Below, piece by piece: positions 1 through 8,551 of a stretch of DNA of 64,000 nt (position 1 is its first letter; every line of letters starts with the position of its first letter). The DNA comes from Nonomuraea guangzhouensis (GTDB lineage Bacteria > Actinomycetota > Actinomycetes > Streptosporangiales > Streptosporangiaceae). Location of the stretch: assembly GCF_019396345.1 (NCBI RefSeq), contig NZ_JAHKRM010000021.1, positions 186,001 to 250,000 on the forward strand, written 5' to 3'. The position numbers and the translations under genes were made by a program. The notes below the pieces were generated by a model. The model did not search any database. It saw only the letters and a program-made list of their open reading frames with translations, and was not told where the DNA came from.

Positions 1-126
1 GGAGACGAGAACCTCACGCTCCGCACACTCGGTGCCGTCGTCAAGGCGCTCGGCGCCCGCATCGAGTTCACGCTCAGCGAGGCCGAGGAGGAGTCCATCC
101 TGCTCGTCGAAGAGACTCAGAGGTAG
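1..126 (+). CDS. C-terminal end of an HTH-type regulator (partial)
   Basis: The first 42 codons read in one frame to a TAG stop. The peptide (LTLRTLGAVVKALGARIEFTL and an acidic tail) resembles the last helix and tail of XRE/HigA-type antitoxins, where a 'tLr.la.alg..l.v.l' segment closes the helix-turn-helix domain. The start and the DNA-binding helices lie outside the window, so the family call is tentative. If it is an antitoxin, its toxin should be just upstream. The stop is followed five bases later by the convergent end of the next gene. Confidence 0.5.
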   Translation, partial: GDENLTLRTLGAVVKALGARIEFTLSEAEEESILLVEETQR

Positions 127-131
127 AGGAC

Positions 132-941
132 TCACGGGTGGGGCCTGAGCGGCGCGGCGATCCGTGACCGCGCCGGCGGCACGAACCTGGGCAGCGACCG
201 ATACCCGGCCCGATAGGCCGAGGCCAGCAGTCGCAGGACGTCGCTCTCCGCGTCATGCCGGAGGATGCCGTGTAACCGGGTCAGGTCATTGACATACCGC
301 TCATACCTTGCCAGTCGCGTCTGCCGGGAGCCGCGCAACGCGGTGATCACCTTGGAGCGTGGCGCCCCGTCCTCGATCAGCGCCGCCACGTCCAGCCGCC
401 GTTCGATCGCGTCCAGCCGGGCGTGCACCCGTTCCTTCCTGCGCTCCTCCGGTGAGAGGCGCTCGCCGATGCGCTCGTGGTAGCGGTGGGCGGCCATGCT
501 CAACTCGTACACGCTCCACGAATCGTCCACCCGCCGCTCGCACCAGCGCCGCTGGTCCTCGGCCATCGCCTGGTCGAGCCGGGCCAGCAGCGACACCAGC
601 CAGAACGTCGCCGCCTCCTTGGCCAGCGAGCGCCGCTCGTCCTCGCGGGAGCGCATCTGGCTCAGCCACAGTCCGCCCGGCGCGGCGGCGCCCAGCACCG
701 TGGACAGAGAATTGCCCAGCAGCGCACCGCTCACCAGTGCCACACCGGAGGAGACCAGGCCGGTCAGCAGGATGATGACGACCGCCAGCCACCAGCCTGC
801 GGGGCCGAAGGGCCGGCCCCTGCCCTGGCAGCGGAGCAGGAGGAATCCCGTGGCGGAGGCTATGGCCAGTGGCACCGTCAGCGCTATCTGTCCCGGCGTC
901 ACGTGCATCACGGAATCGGCCGCCGCTGTCACGTGCACCAC
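132..941 (-). CDS. Hypothetical membrane protein with two N-terminal TM helices
   Basis: About 269 residues. Two hydrophobic helices lie near the N-terminus (IALTVPLAIASATGFLLL and WWLAVVIILLTGLVSSGVALV). A long charged, helical cytoplasmic part follows, rich in Arg/Glu (SPEERRKERVHARLDAIERR) and likely coiled coil. No catalytic motif is visible and I do not recognise a family. The start is uncertain: a GTG at 941 has a GGGAGG box at good spacing, while the longer frame starts at 959. The first codons contain a near-perfect 24-bp direct duplication, so the extreme N-terminus may have changed recently. It converges on the partial regulator gene at the window edge. Confidence 0.6.
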   Translation of the reverse strand: MVHVTAAADSVMHVTPGQIALTVPLAIASATGFLLLRCQGRGRPFGPAGWWLAVVIILLTGLVSSGVALVSGALLGNSLSTVLGAAAPGGLWLSQMRSREDERRSLAKEAATFWLVSLLARLDQAMAEDQRRWCERRVDDSWSVYELSMAAHRYHERIGERLSPEERRKERVHARLDAIERRLDVAALIEDGAPRSKVITALRGSRQTRLARYERYVNDLTRLHGILRHDAESDVLRLLASAYRAGYRSLPRFVPPARSRIAAPLRPHP

Positions 942-951
942 GGAATCGGCC
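898..951. repeat. Imperfect 24-bp direct duplication (30-bp period)
   Basis: Positions 898-921 and 928-951 are the same 24 bases except for one C/T difference, and each copy contains CACGTG. The repeat sits at the start of the minus-strand membrane protein gene, so the encoded N-terminus repeats ADSVxHVT. It looks like a short local duplication. Confidence 0.85.
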
Positions 952-1073
952 TCCCCCACAGATCGTTGTCTCCATAATCGCAGCGACCTCCGTTATTGGA
1001 AATGCCGTTGCATTAGGGATATGTCGCTCAGATACGGTGACATTCCACGTTGAAGGAACAGGAGTACCCCGAC

Positions 1074-1481
1074 ATGCCCGGCCCGCTGGTCGTCAACGAC
1101 TCGGTCGTCATCCCGGACGCCGAGCTCGTCTGGCGTTTCTCCCGCTCTTCCGGCCCGGGCGGCCAGGGCGTCAACACCACCGACAGCCGGGTGGAACTCG
1201 TCTTCGACGTCTCCGCCACGACGGCTCTGTCACCGGCGCTCAAGGCCCGCGCCCTCGACCGGCTGGGCGCACCCACGATCACCATCGCCGCGTCGGAGTA
1301 CCGCTCCCAGCTGCGCAACCGCGAGGCCGCCGAACAGCGCCTGGCCCAGCGCATCCGCGAGGCCATCGCGCCCCCGCCCAAGCGCCGCCGCGCCACCAAG
1401 CCCAGCCGGGGCTCGGTCGAGCGCCGCATCGCCACCAAGAAGCTCCGCTCCGACGTCAAGCGCCTGCGCCGCAGCCCCTGA
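1074..1481 (+). CDS. arfB: Peptidyl-tRNA hydrolase ArfB (alternative ribosome rescue)
   Basis: A 135-residue protein of the class I release-factor family without codon-recognition domain. The GGQ catalytic motif lies in SSGPGGQGVNTTDSRVEL, where the Gln positions water for hydrolysis of peptidyl-tRNA. The C-terminus is an Arg/Lys-rich tail (KRRRATKPSRG...KRLRRSP) that in ArfB enters the empty mRNA channel of stalled ribosomes. Length fits the family (about 140). The ATG at 1074 follows AGGAG at good spacing; a TTG at 1050 would add eight residues but lies before that ribosome-binding site. It is monocistronic and convergent with the FMN reductase. Confidence 0.93.
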   Translation: MPGPLVVNDSVVIPDAELVWRFSRSSGPGGQGVNTTDSRVELVFDVSATTALSPALKARALDRLGAPTITIAASEYRSQLRNREAAEQRLAQRIREAIAPPPKRRRATKPSRGSVERRIATKKLRSDVKRLRRSP

Positions 1482-1493
1482 CCCGGGGACCGG

Positions 1494-2057
1494 CTATGCC
1501 GAAGGGCCCGTCAGGACGAGCCGGCCCGAGAACACCGGCCGCACGGTGAGCGGCACGGGGCAGAGCTGGCCGACGATCTCCCGTACCTGATCGCGCAGGT
1601 AGAGGGCCGTCAGACGGCCCTGGTCGTCGAAGTGCGGGCAGGTGGGCGAGAGCACCAGTTCGCTGCCCATCACGACCGCGCCCGCGCCGGTGAGCTCCTT
1701 GAACAGCTCGGCCTGCGCCCACATGGCGCCACAGGCGCGCACGCTGGCGCTCATCACGGCGACGCGCTTGCCCGCCAGGCGCCCGCCGGCCGCCATCCAG
1801 CGCAGCATGTGGCCCAGCTCAGCCGGGAGCAGGCTGTGCTCGGGCGCGGTGAGCAGCACCGCGTCGCACTCGTCGACCTTGCGGAGCAGGCCCGCCACCG
1901 GCTCGGGTACGGGGCCGAGCGCGTGGGGCGGAACCGCGCCGAGTCCCCGCCAGCACTCCAGGCGCACCCCCGGGGGCAGCTCCCTGCCCGTTGCCTCCAG
2001 CAATTTGTTGATAAATGATCCCGCGTGGAGGCTCGCGGCGATCCCGAAAATTTTCAC
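1494..2057 (-). CDS. NADPH-dependent FMN reductase family protein
   Basis: 187 residues with a flavodoxin-like fold. MKIFGIAASLHAGSFINKLL is the first strand and phosphate-binding loop, and APEHSLLPAELGHMLRWM corresponds to the 'PEYnxsxpg.LKnaiDw' flavin-contact segment of the NAD(P)H-dependent FMN reductase family. Such enzymes reduce FMN or quinones in the cytoplasm; the substrate cannot be read here. The GTG start at 2057 is preceded by AGGAG. It is divergent from an aldo/keto reductase, and a perfect 7-bp inverted repeat lies between them, so the two may share a redox- or ligand-sensing regulator (inference). Confidence 0.75.
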   Translation of the reverse strand: MKIFGIAASLHAGSFINKLLEATGRELPPGVRLECWRGLGAVPPHALGPVPEPVAGLLRKVDECDAVLLTAPEHSLLPAELGHMLRWMAAGGRLAGKRVAVMSASVRACGAMWAQAELFKELTGAGAVVMGSELVLSPTCPHFDDQGRLTALYLRDQVREIVGQLCPVPLTVRPVFSGRLVLTGPSA

Positions 2058-2093
2058 CCTTCACTCCTAGAGATGTTGATGTGTTGCCCGTAG

Positions 2094-2109
2094 TCGGGAA
2101 CCTTCCCGA
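2094..2109. promoter_or_regulatory. Inverted repeat in a divergent intergenic region (putative operator)
   Basis: TCGGGAA, two bases, TTCCCGA: perfect 7-bp arms between the divergently transcribed FMN reductase and aldo/keto reductase genes. Position and symmetry suit a dimeric repressor site controlling both genes. It has no T-run, so it is not a terminator. The cognate regulator is unknown. Confidence 0.45.
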
Positions 2110-2176
2110 TGTCGGGGATGTCCAAGACCAGCTCCGGGTCAAGGGGAAGCACTGGCTTTGCCGGATGATGATCCCC

Positions 2177-3151
<975 letters not shown>

Positions 3152-3172
3152 TCACCTCCAGGGCTTGCTCGA

Positions 3173-4099
3173 TCATCGCGTGGCGGCGCGTGCCTTGCGC
3201 TCGGCCCTGCGCTCGACGAACCTGGCCGCCGTCGTCTCGGTCTTGGCCAGGAACGCGGCCAGCTCCTCGCGGGCCTGCTCGCCGCCCGCGTCGAGGCCGG
3301 TCTTGTCGAACACGGCCCACTGCTTCAGGACCGGCATGAGCACGTCGTCGAGGTGCAGGCGCAGGTCGTAGATGCCCTCGTGGGCGATGATCATGGCCTT
3401 GCGGGTGAAGCCCTCGATGGTGGAGCCGGGCATCTGGAAGGTTTTGACGACGTCGGTCACGGCGCGCATGGTCTGGTTGGGGTCCAGCTCGAAGGCGGCC
3501 TTGAGCAGGTTGCGGTAGAAGAGCATGTGCAGGTTCTCGTCGGCGGCGATCCGGGCCAGCAGCCGCTCGCAGCCCTCGTCGCCGGAGGCCCGGCCGGTGT
3601 TGCGGTGCGCGATGCGGGTGGCCAGTTCCTGGAAGGAGACGTAGGCGAGCTGCTGGAGCATGGTGCCGTACTCGGTGGCGAAGCCCGCCTCCATATGCGC
3701 CATGCGGGCCCGCTCCAGCGCGACCGGGTCGACCGCGCGCGTCACCGTGAGGTAGTCGCGGATCGCGACGCCGTGCCGGCCCTCCTCGGCGGTCCAGCGG
3801 TGCACCCAGGTGCCCCAGGCGCCGTCACGGCCGAACGTCGTGGCGATCTCGTGGTGGTAGCTGGGCAGGTTGTCCTCGGTGAGGAGGTTGACGATGAGCG
3901 AGACCCGGGCGGCCTCGGGAAGCTTCGAGTCGCCGTCCTGCCATGCCTCGCCGCCGTAGACGCCGTCGAAGTCGCGGCCTTCGCTCCACGGAATGTACTC
4001 GTGGGGGAACCACTCTTTCGCCATGGCGTTATGGCGGTCCAGCTCCCCGGCGACCACGGGCTCCAGCTCGTGCAGAAGTTCCGTCTGAGTCATCGCCAT
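3173..4099 (-). CDS. Acyl-ACP desaturase (soluble di-iron)
   Basis: 308 residues of the plant-type stearoyl-ACP desaturase family (DesA-like in actinobacteria), which introduces a double bond into acyl-ACP using a di-iron centre. Iron ligands are visible as EEGRHG (ExxRH) in the middle and DENLHMLFYRN (D/E-ExxH) later. The helical, His/Glu-rich body and length fit. ATG 4099 has GGGAG about nine bases upstream; ATG 4093 is an alternative. A perfect 14-bp palindrome lies about 20 bases upstream, which suggests control by a lipid-responsive TetR-type repressor (inference). Confidence 0.88.
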   Translation of the reverse strand: MAMTQTELLHELEPVVAGELDRHNAMAKEWFPHEYIPWSEGRDFDGVYGGEAWQDGDSKLPEAARVSLIVNLLTEDNLPSYHHEIATTFGRDGAWGTWVHRWTAEEGRHGVAIRDYLTVTRAVDPVALERARMAHMEAGFATEYGTMLQQLAYVSFQELATRIAHRNTGRASGDEGCERLLARIAADENLHMLFYRNLLKAAFELDPNQTMRAVTDVVKTFQMPGSTIEGFTRKAMIIAHEGIYDLRLHLDDVLMPVLKQWAVFDKTGLDAGGEQAREELAAFLAKTETTAARFVERRAERKARAATR

Positions 4100-4118
4100 C
4101 AAGATCGTCTCCCTGTAG

Positions 4119-4132
4119 TTACGGTACCGTAA
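4119..4132. promoter_or_regulatory. Perfect 14-bp palindrome upstream of the desaturase
   Basis: TTACGGTACCGTAA is a perfect palindrome immediately upstream of the desaturase start and within the divergent spacer shared with the Nudix gene. Symmetry and location suit a TetR-family operator; fatty-acid desaturation genes in actinobacteria are often under such control. No regulator gene adjoins it. Confidence 0.6.
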
Positions 4133-4163
4133 GTTAGGCTACCCGAAGGTCACGGCGGCCAAA

Positions 4164-4169
4164 TAGGGT
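4164..4169 (+). promoter_or_regulatory. Putative -10 box of the Nudix gene (leaderless start)
   Basis: TAGGGT matches the actinobacterial TANNNT -10 element and ends six bases before the ATG at 4176. No ribosome-binding site lies between, so transcription would begin at or near the A of ATG and give a leaderless mRNA. A clear -35 box is not visible. Confidence 0.4.
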
Positions 4170-4175
4170 GACCTT

Positions 4176-4643
4176 ATGCGACCAAGTGTCCGGGGCGTCC
4201 TACTCGATCACGACGAGCGACTGATGATCTTCCGGCGGACGGTGCCGGGGCGCCAGGTCTACTGGTCGGTGCCCGGCGGCCACGTCGAGCCACAGGACGC
4301 GAGCCTGGAGCACACGCTGCACAGGGAGCTGCTGGAGGAGCTGGGCGCGACCGTCTCGAGCGTGACGCCACTGACCACGGTCACCTATCCGTGGCAGGGC
4401 GGGATCAAGACCCAGCACGTGTACGGCTGCCGCCTGGTCGCCATGGATCCGGCCCTGCGTCACGGGCCCGAGCTGGAGGACCCGTCGCGCGGCGAGTACG
4501 AGGTCGTGCGGTTACCGCTGCGCGAGACGGAGATCACCTCCCGGCACGTCGTCCCCGAGGCCGTGGCCGCCTACCTGTCGCGCAACATCAGCGCGCTGCC
4601 GCGCCTCATCGGCGATCCTCGATCTCCCACAGATGGTCGATGA
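4176..4643 (+). CDS. Nudix hydrolase
   Basis: 155 residues. The Nudix box runs GGHVEPQDASLEHTLHREL and on to LEELG, carrying the Gly, Glu and REUxEE residues that bind Mg2+ and catalyse hydrolysis of nucleoside diphosphates linked to another group. The N-terminus begins directly with a beta strand (RPSVRGVLLDHDERLMIFRR), as in MutT/ADP-ribose-type members. Substrate cannot be predicted. Probably leaderless. Its last 38 bases overlap the 3' end of the convergent DinB-like gene. Confidence 0.85.
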   Translation: MRPSVRGVLLDHDERLMIFRRTVPGRQVYWSVPGGHVEPQDASLEHTLHRELLEELGATVSSVTPLTTVTYPWQGGIKTQHVYGCRLVAMDPALRHGPELEDPSRGEYEVVRLPLRETEITSRHVVPEAVAAYLSRNISALPRLIGDPRSPTDGR

Positions 4644-5229
4644 CGTGCCAGGCCGTCCGCCGCATGGCGTAGGCGGGCGGCCAGCCGGTGGTCTGCGGCG
4701 GCTGCCATGGACGTGACAGCACCTCGGCGAGCTCCTCGCGCATGGCGTCACGGTCCTCCCGGCTCTTGTACGGCTTGTGCCGTACGTCCACCTTCCTGGC
4801 GTAGGCGCGCTCGGCGTTCTCGACGTGCTCCATGACCTTCGACAGATCGCGCCCGCCGCCCCGCGGCCCCTTGCGCAGGTCCTCCGGCGACTCGGCGGAG
4901 ACCTCGTCGAACAGCTCCCAGGCGGCGCGCAGCAGCGCCACCCAGCGGCCCGCGGTCTCGGCGTCGACCGGCGCCTGGTCCAGCTCGGGGATCGCGAACG
5001 GCGCGCCGAAGTCGGTCATCTCGCTGCCCGGCTCGCGGGCGACCACCACGGGATCACCCGGCTCGAACCGGAGCCCGGCCCGCCCGGCGATCACCCGGTA
5101 GCGCGGCACGTACTCCATGAGCAGGTCGATGGCCGCCTCCTCGCCCTTGGCCACGCGGCACCAGCCGGGCCACTCCAGCGAACAGGCGAAGACCTTCTTC
5201 GGGCCGACCTCCAGATAGATGCGCGTCAT
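4606..5229 (-). CDS. DinB-like hypothetical protein
   Basis: 207 residues. The C-terminal half contains helices with a His-rich pattern (MEHVENAERAYARKV and RRTAWHVIDHLWEIEDR) typical of the DinB/YfiT four-helix metal-binding superfamily, in which His residues bind a divalent metal. The N-terminal part (MTRIYLEVGPKKVFACSLEWPGW) is a separate beta-rich segment. Start ATG 5229 has GGGAGG nine bases upstream; a longer frame starts at 5259. Function is unknown; relatives include thiol-dependent transferases. Confidence 0.7.
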   Translation of the reverse strand: MTRIYLEVGPKKVFACSLEWPGWCRVAKGEEAAIDLLMEYVPRYRVIAGRAGLRFEPGDPVVVAREPGSEMTDFGAPFAIPELDQAPVDAETAGRWVALLRAAWELFDEVSAESPEDLRKGPRGGGRDLSKVMEHVENAERAYARKVDVRHKPYKSREDRDAMREELAEVLSRPWQPPQTTGWPPAYAMRRTAWHVIDHLWEIEDRR

Positions 5230-5271
5230 GCGGACGACCCTCCCAGGCATACCTGTCAACCGGCGTCAGGT

Positions 5272-6060
5272 TCAGATCAGCTCGATGAGATCCGCCACCG
5301 AGTCGACGACCAGCGAGGGCCGGTAGGGGAAGCGGTCGATCTGGTCGCGCTGGGTCACGCCGGTGAGCACCAGGATGGTGTAGAGCCCGGCCTCCATCCC
5401 GCACACGATGTCGGTGTCCATCCGGTCGCCGATCATCGCGGTGGTCTCGCTGTGGGCCTCGATCTCGTTGAGCGCGCTGCGCATCATCCGCGGGTTGGGC
5501 TTGCCGACGAAGTAGGGCTCGACCGAGGTGGCCTTGGTGATCATCGCGGCGACCGCGCCGCAGGCGGGCAGCGAGCCCTCGGTGGACGGGCCGATCGGGT
5601 CGGGGTTCGTGGCGATGAAGCGGGCGCCGCCCTCGATGAGGCGGATGGCCCGGGTGATCTGCGTGAAACTGTAGGTGCGGGTCTCACCGAGCACCACGTA
5701 GTCGGGGTCGAGGTCGGTCAGCACATAGCCGACCTCGTGCAGCGCGGTGGTCAGCCCGGCCTCGCCGATCACGTAGGCGGAGCCGCCCGGCCGCTGGTCG
5801 TGCAGGAACTGGGCGGTGGCCAGCGCCGAGGTCCAGATCGACTCGGCGGGCACCTCGAGGCCGGCGGCGGCCAGCCGTACCGAAAGGTCGCGCTGGGTGT
5901 AGATGGAGTTGTTGGTCAGCACCCGGAATTTCTTGCCGGACTCGCTGAGCTTTTTGATGAACACGTCGGCGCCCGGGACCGGCCTGCCTTCGTGCACGAG
6001 CACGCCGTCCATGTCGGAAAGCCAGGAATCGATCCGTTTACGCTGAGTCACCCGGCCCAT
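5272..6060 (-). CDS. HAD-IIA family sugar/nucleotide phosphatase (NagD-like)
   Basis: 262 residues of the haloacid dehalogenase superfamily, subclass IIA. Motif I is LSDMDGVLVHEG (nucleophile Asp and acid/base Asp), motif II is the Thr in FRVLTNNS, motif III the Lys in VGKPNP, and motif IV is MIGDRMDTDI. The cap domain lies between motifs II and III. Family members dephosphorylate small sugar or nucleotide phosphates in the cytosol. ATG 6060 was chosen because MGRVTQRKRIDSWLSDMDG starts just before motif I. Divergent from the M20 amidohydrolase across about 45 bases. Confidence 0.88.
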   Translation of the reverse strand: MGRVTQRKRIDSWLSDMDGVLVHEGRPVPGADVFIKKLSESGKKFRVLTNNSIYTQRDLSVRLAAAGLEVPAESIWTSALATAQFLHDQRPGGSAYVIGEAGLTTALHEVGYVLTDLDPDYVVLGETRTYSFTQITRAIRLIEGGARFIATNPDPIGPSTEGSLPACGAVAAMITKATSVEPYFVGKPNPRMMRSALNEIEAHSETTAMIGDRMDTDIVCGMEAGLYTILVLTGVTQRDQIDRFPYRPSLVVDSVADLIELI

Positions 6061-6095
6061 CGTACAGAGTGTCCTATATCGACTTCCTGACTGGC

Positions 6096-6117
6096 ACATG
6101 AAGAATGTTCTTCATGT
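6096..6117. promoter_or_regulatory. 22-bp inverted repeat spanning the M20 hydrolase start codon
   Basis: ACATGAAGAA and TTCTTCATGT are perfect 10-bp arms around a 2-bp centre. Both candidate start codons of the M20 gene (ATG 6105 and ATG 6114) lie inside the repeat. A protein bound here would block transcription or, as RNA, the start would be buried in a hairpin. It is most likely an operator. Confidence 0.6.
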
Positions 6118-7304
6118 CGTTCACTGAATCCGCGCGGGACATGCGGGACGATCTCGTCCGGCTGCGCCACTCGCTGCACACCACTCCGGAGATCGGCCTC
6201 ACGCTGCCGCGTACCCAGGAGAAGGTCCTCACGGCGCTCGACGGGCTGCCTCTGGAGATCACCACCGGTAAGGCGCTCAGCTCGGTCACCGCCGTGCTCA
6301 GGGGCGGCCGGCCGGGCCCCGCCGTACTTCTGCGCGGTGACATGGACGCGCTGCCGGTCGCCGAACGCAACGACCTGCCCTACCGCTCGCAGATCGACGG
6401 GCAGATGCACGCGTGCGGCCACGACCTGCACACCACCATGCTCGCGGGCGCCGCGCACCTGCTCAGCGCGCGGCGCGAGGAACTGGCCGGGGACGTCATC
6501 TTCATGTTCCAGCCGGGCGAGGAGGGCCATGAAGGCGCCAAGTACATGATCGAGGAGGGCGTGCTGGACGCGGCGGGCGCGCGGCCCGTGGCGGCGTACG
6601 GGCTGCACGTCGTCTCGTCGATGCTGCCCCAGGGCCTGTTCGCCTCCCGGCCGGGGCCGCTCATGGCCGCGGCCGACGTGTTCAAGGTGACGGTGAAGGG
6701 GCGCGGCGGCCACGGCGCCAGCCCGCATCGCGCGCTCGACCCGATCCAGGCGGGCTGCGAGATGGTGGCGTCGCTGCAGACGATGGTGACCAGGTCGTTC
6801 GACGTGTTCGACCCGGTGCTGGTCACGGTCGGGTCCTTCCACGGGGGCACGGTCGACAACGTGATCCCGGACGAGGCGCGCTTCGAGGCGACGCTGCGCA
6901 CGTTCTCGGCGGCCAACCGGACGCTGGCGAAACGGCGGCTGGTGGAGGTGGTCGAGGGGGTCGCGGCCGCGCACGGGCTGTCGGTCGAGACGTCGTTCGG
7001 GATGGGGTACCCGGTCACCGTGAACGATGCCACCGAGACGGAGTTCGTCTCCAGGACGGCGGAGGAGCTGTTCGGGCCCGGGCGGTTCCTCGTCACACCG
7101 CAGCCGGTGATGGGGTCGGAGGACTTCTCGTACGTGCTGGAGAACGTCCCGGGGGCGTTCGCCTTCCTGGGGGCCTGCCCGCCGGACCGCGATCCGGCGG
7201 TCGCGCCGTACAACCACTCCCCGGAGGCGCAGTTCGACGACGCCGTCCTGCCGGACGGCGCCGCCCTGTACGCCACTCTCGCCCAGTCCCGGCTGGCGTC
7301 CTGA
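6105..7304 (+). CDS. M20 family metallo-amidohydrolase (hippurate hydrolase-like)
   Basis: 399 residues (396 if ATG 6114 is used). Metal-binding motifs of the M20D aminoacylase/amidohydrolase family are present: GDMDALPV, HACGHDLHT, the catalytic pair in QPGEEGHEGAK, and late GSEDFSYV. The dimerisation domain (VTVKGRGGHGASPH) lies between. Such enzymes cleave N-acyl amino acids or amides in the cytoplasm. No signal peptide. The start region is overlapped by a 22-bp inverted repeat, so expression is probably regulated at the start. Confidence 0.9.
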   Translation: MFFMSFTESARDMRDDLVRLRHSLHTTPEIGLTLPRTQEKVLTALDGLPLEITTGKALSSVTAVLRGGRPGPAVLLRGDMDALPVAERNDLPYRSQIDGQMHACGHDLHTTMLAGAAHLLSARREELAGDVIFMFQPGEEGHEGAKYMIEEGVLDAAGARPVAAYGLHVVSSMLPQGLFASRPGPLMAAADVFKVTVKGRGGHGASPHRALDPIQAGCEMVASLQTMVTRSFDVFDPVLVTVGSFHGGTVDNVIPDEARFEATLRTFSAANRTLAKRRLVEVVEGVAAAHGLSVETSFGMGYPVTVNDATETEFVSRTAEELFGPGRFLVTPQPVMGSEDFSYVLENVPGAFAFLGACPPDRDPAVAPYNHSPEAQFDDAVLPDGAALYATLAQSRLAS

Positions 7305-7329
7305 AACTTTTTTACGGCCAGCATGGGCC

Positions 7330-7357
7330 GGCCCCACCCACCGACCGTGGCGGGGCC
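7330..7357 (+). terminator. GC-rich hairpin after the M20 gene
   Basis: GGCCCC and GGGGCC arms with an inner CCAC/GTGG pairing and a small bulge lie about 25 bases after the M20 stop. There is no U-run, which is common for actinobacterial terminators. Moderate support only. Confidence 0.35.
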
Positions 7358-7437
7358 CTGTCCAGGGGAACGCTCCTCAGGTGGGATTAGCTGAGCGCCG
7401 TGACGTGCGCGTTGTCGACCGTCTGAGGAGGTTTCCG

Positions 7438-8400
7438 ATGAAGGCCTGGATTCCGGACCCGGCCCGGCTGCTGATCATGGTGGACAAGCCCATACCAGAG
7501 CCGGGGATGGGTGAGGTGCTGGTCCAGGTCGAGGCCTGTGGGGTGTGCCGGACCGACCTGCACCTGATCGAAGGGGACCTGGCGCCCCGGCACCCGGGGA
7601 TCTCGCCCGGCCATCAAGTCGTCGGGCGCGTGGTCAGCGGCGACGGGGACATCGGCGGGCGGGTCGGGGTCGCCTGGCTCCGGTGGACGTGCGGCGCCTG
7701 CCGGTACTGCCTGGCGGGTAAAGAGAATCTTTGCCCTTCGTCCGCCTACACCGGGTGGGACGCCGACGGCGGTTACGCAGAGTATCTGACCGTGCCCGCC
7801 GCCTACGTCTATCCCCTGCCCGAAGACCTGCCCGCCGAGACGCTGGCACCCCTGCTGTGCGCGGGGATCGTGGGCTATCGGGCGCTGCTGCGCGCCGAGG
7901 TGCCGGAGGGCGGGCGGCTCGGGGTCTACGGGTTCGGGGCGTCCGCCCATCTGACCGCCCAGGCGGCGATCGCCCATGGGGCCGTCGTCCACGTGGTGAC
8001 CAGGTCCGCCGCCGCCAGGGAGCTGGCCCTGCGACTGGGCGCGGCGTCCGCCGGAGACAGGCCGCCCGAGCCGCTGGACGCGGCGATTCTGTTCGCGCCC
8101 GTAGGCGATCTGGTGCCCACCGCGCTGGAGGCGCTCGACCGGGGCGGCACGCTGGCCGTGGCCGGGATCCACCTCACCGACATCCCCACGCTGAACTACC
8201 AGCGCCACCTCTTCCAGGAACGGACGCTACGGAGCGTGACCGCCAACACCCGGGCCGACGGACGGGAATATTTCGACCTGGCACTCGGGCATCCGCCCCA
8301 CGTGACGACGGCGCCCTACACCTTCGACAGGGCCGACGTAGCGCTCCGTGATCTGGCAGACGGGCAGGTCAACGGGGCTGCGGTCCTTATGCTGGATTGA
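7438..8400 (+). CDS. Zinc-dependent alcohol dehydrogenase (AdhA-like, about 320 aa subfamily)
   Basis: 320 residues, medium-chain dehydrogenase/reductase. The catalytic zinc ligands are in CGVCRTDLH and the GHQVVG segment, the structural zinc is bound by the four Cys of CGACRYCLAGKENLC, and the Rossmann fold has GVYGFGASAH. The short length and sequence match the compact 'zinc-binding alcohol dehydrogenase family' subgroup of actinobacteria. ATG 7438 follows a perfect AGGAGG. The enzyme would oxidise alcohols or reduce aldehydes with NAD(P). Monocistronic. Confidence 0.9.
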   Translation: MKAWIPDPARLLIMVDKPIPEPGMGEVLVQVEACGVCRTDLHLIEGDLAPRHPGISPGHQVVGRVVSGDGDIGGRVGVAWLRWTCGACRYCLAGKENLCPSSAYTGWDADGGYAEYLTVPAAYVYPLPEDLPAETLAPLLCAGIVGYRALLRAEVPEGGRLGVYGFGASAHLTAQAAIAHGAVVHVVTRSAAARELALRLGAASAGDRPPEPLDAAILFAPVGDLVPTALEALDRGGTLAVAGIHLTDIPTLNYQRHLFQERTLRSVTANTRADGREYFDLALGHPPHVTTAPYTFDRADVALRDLADGQVNGAAVLMLD

Positions 8401-8467
8401 TGGCGCCGAGCTCCATCAAGAAGCCTATGAAGAAAAATTACATTACCCTCACAACATCTGGAGATTA

Positions 8468-8496
8468 TTGACGTGACCTGTGCGTGACCGTAGGGT
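8468..8496 (+). promoter_or_regulatory. Housekeeping-type promoter of the peptide-importer operon
   Basis: TTGACG at 8468-8473 and TAGGGT at 8491-8496 are separated by 17 bases, an excellent match to the HrdB-type consensus TTGAC-N17-TANNNT. Transcription should start around 8503, giving a leader of about 50 bases before the ATG at 8552 of the substrate-binding protein. Confidence 0.7.
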
Positions 8497-8551
8497 CCGG
8501 GCTAATCCCCCGCGATCCTCAACAGGTCCGAGACATCCCCCGGAGCGGTAC

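Noticed and set aside
4777..6090. Long plus-strand frame over the DinB-like and HAD genes
   Set aside because: Antisense shadow; the minus-strand genes carry the real motifs.
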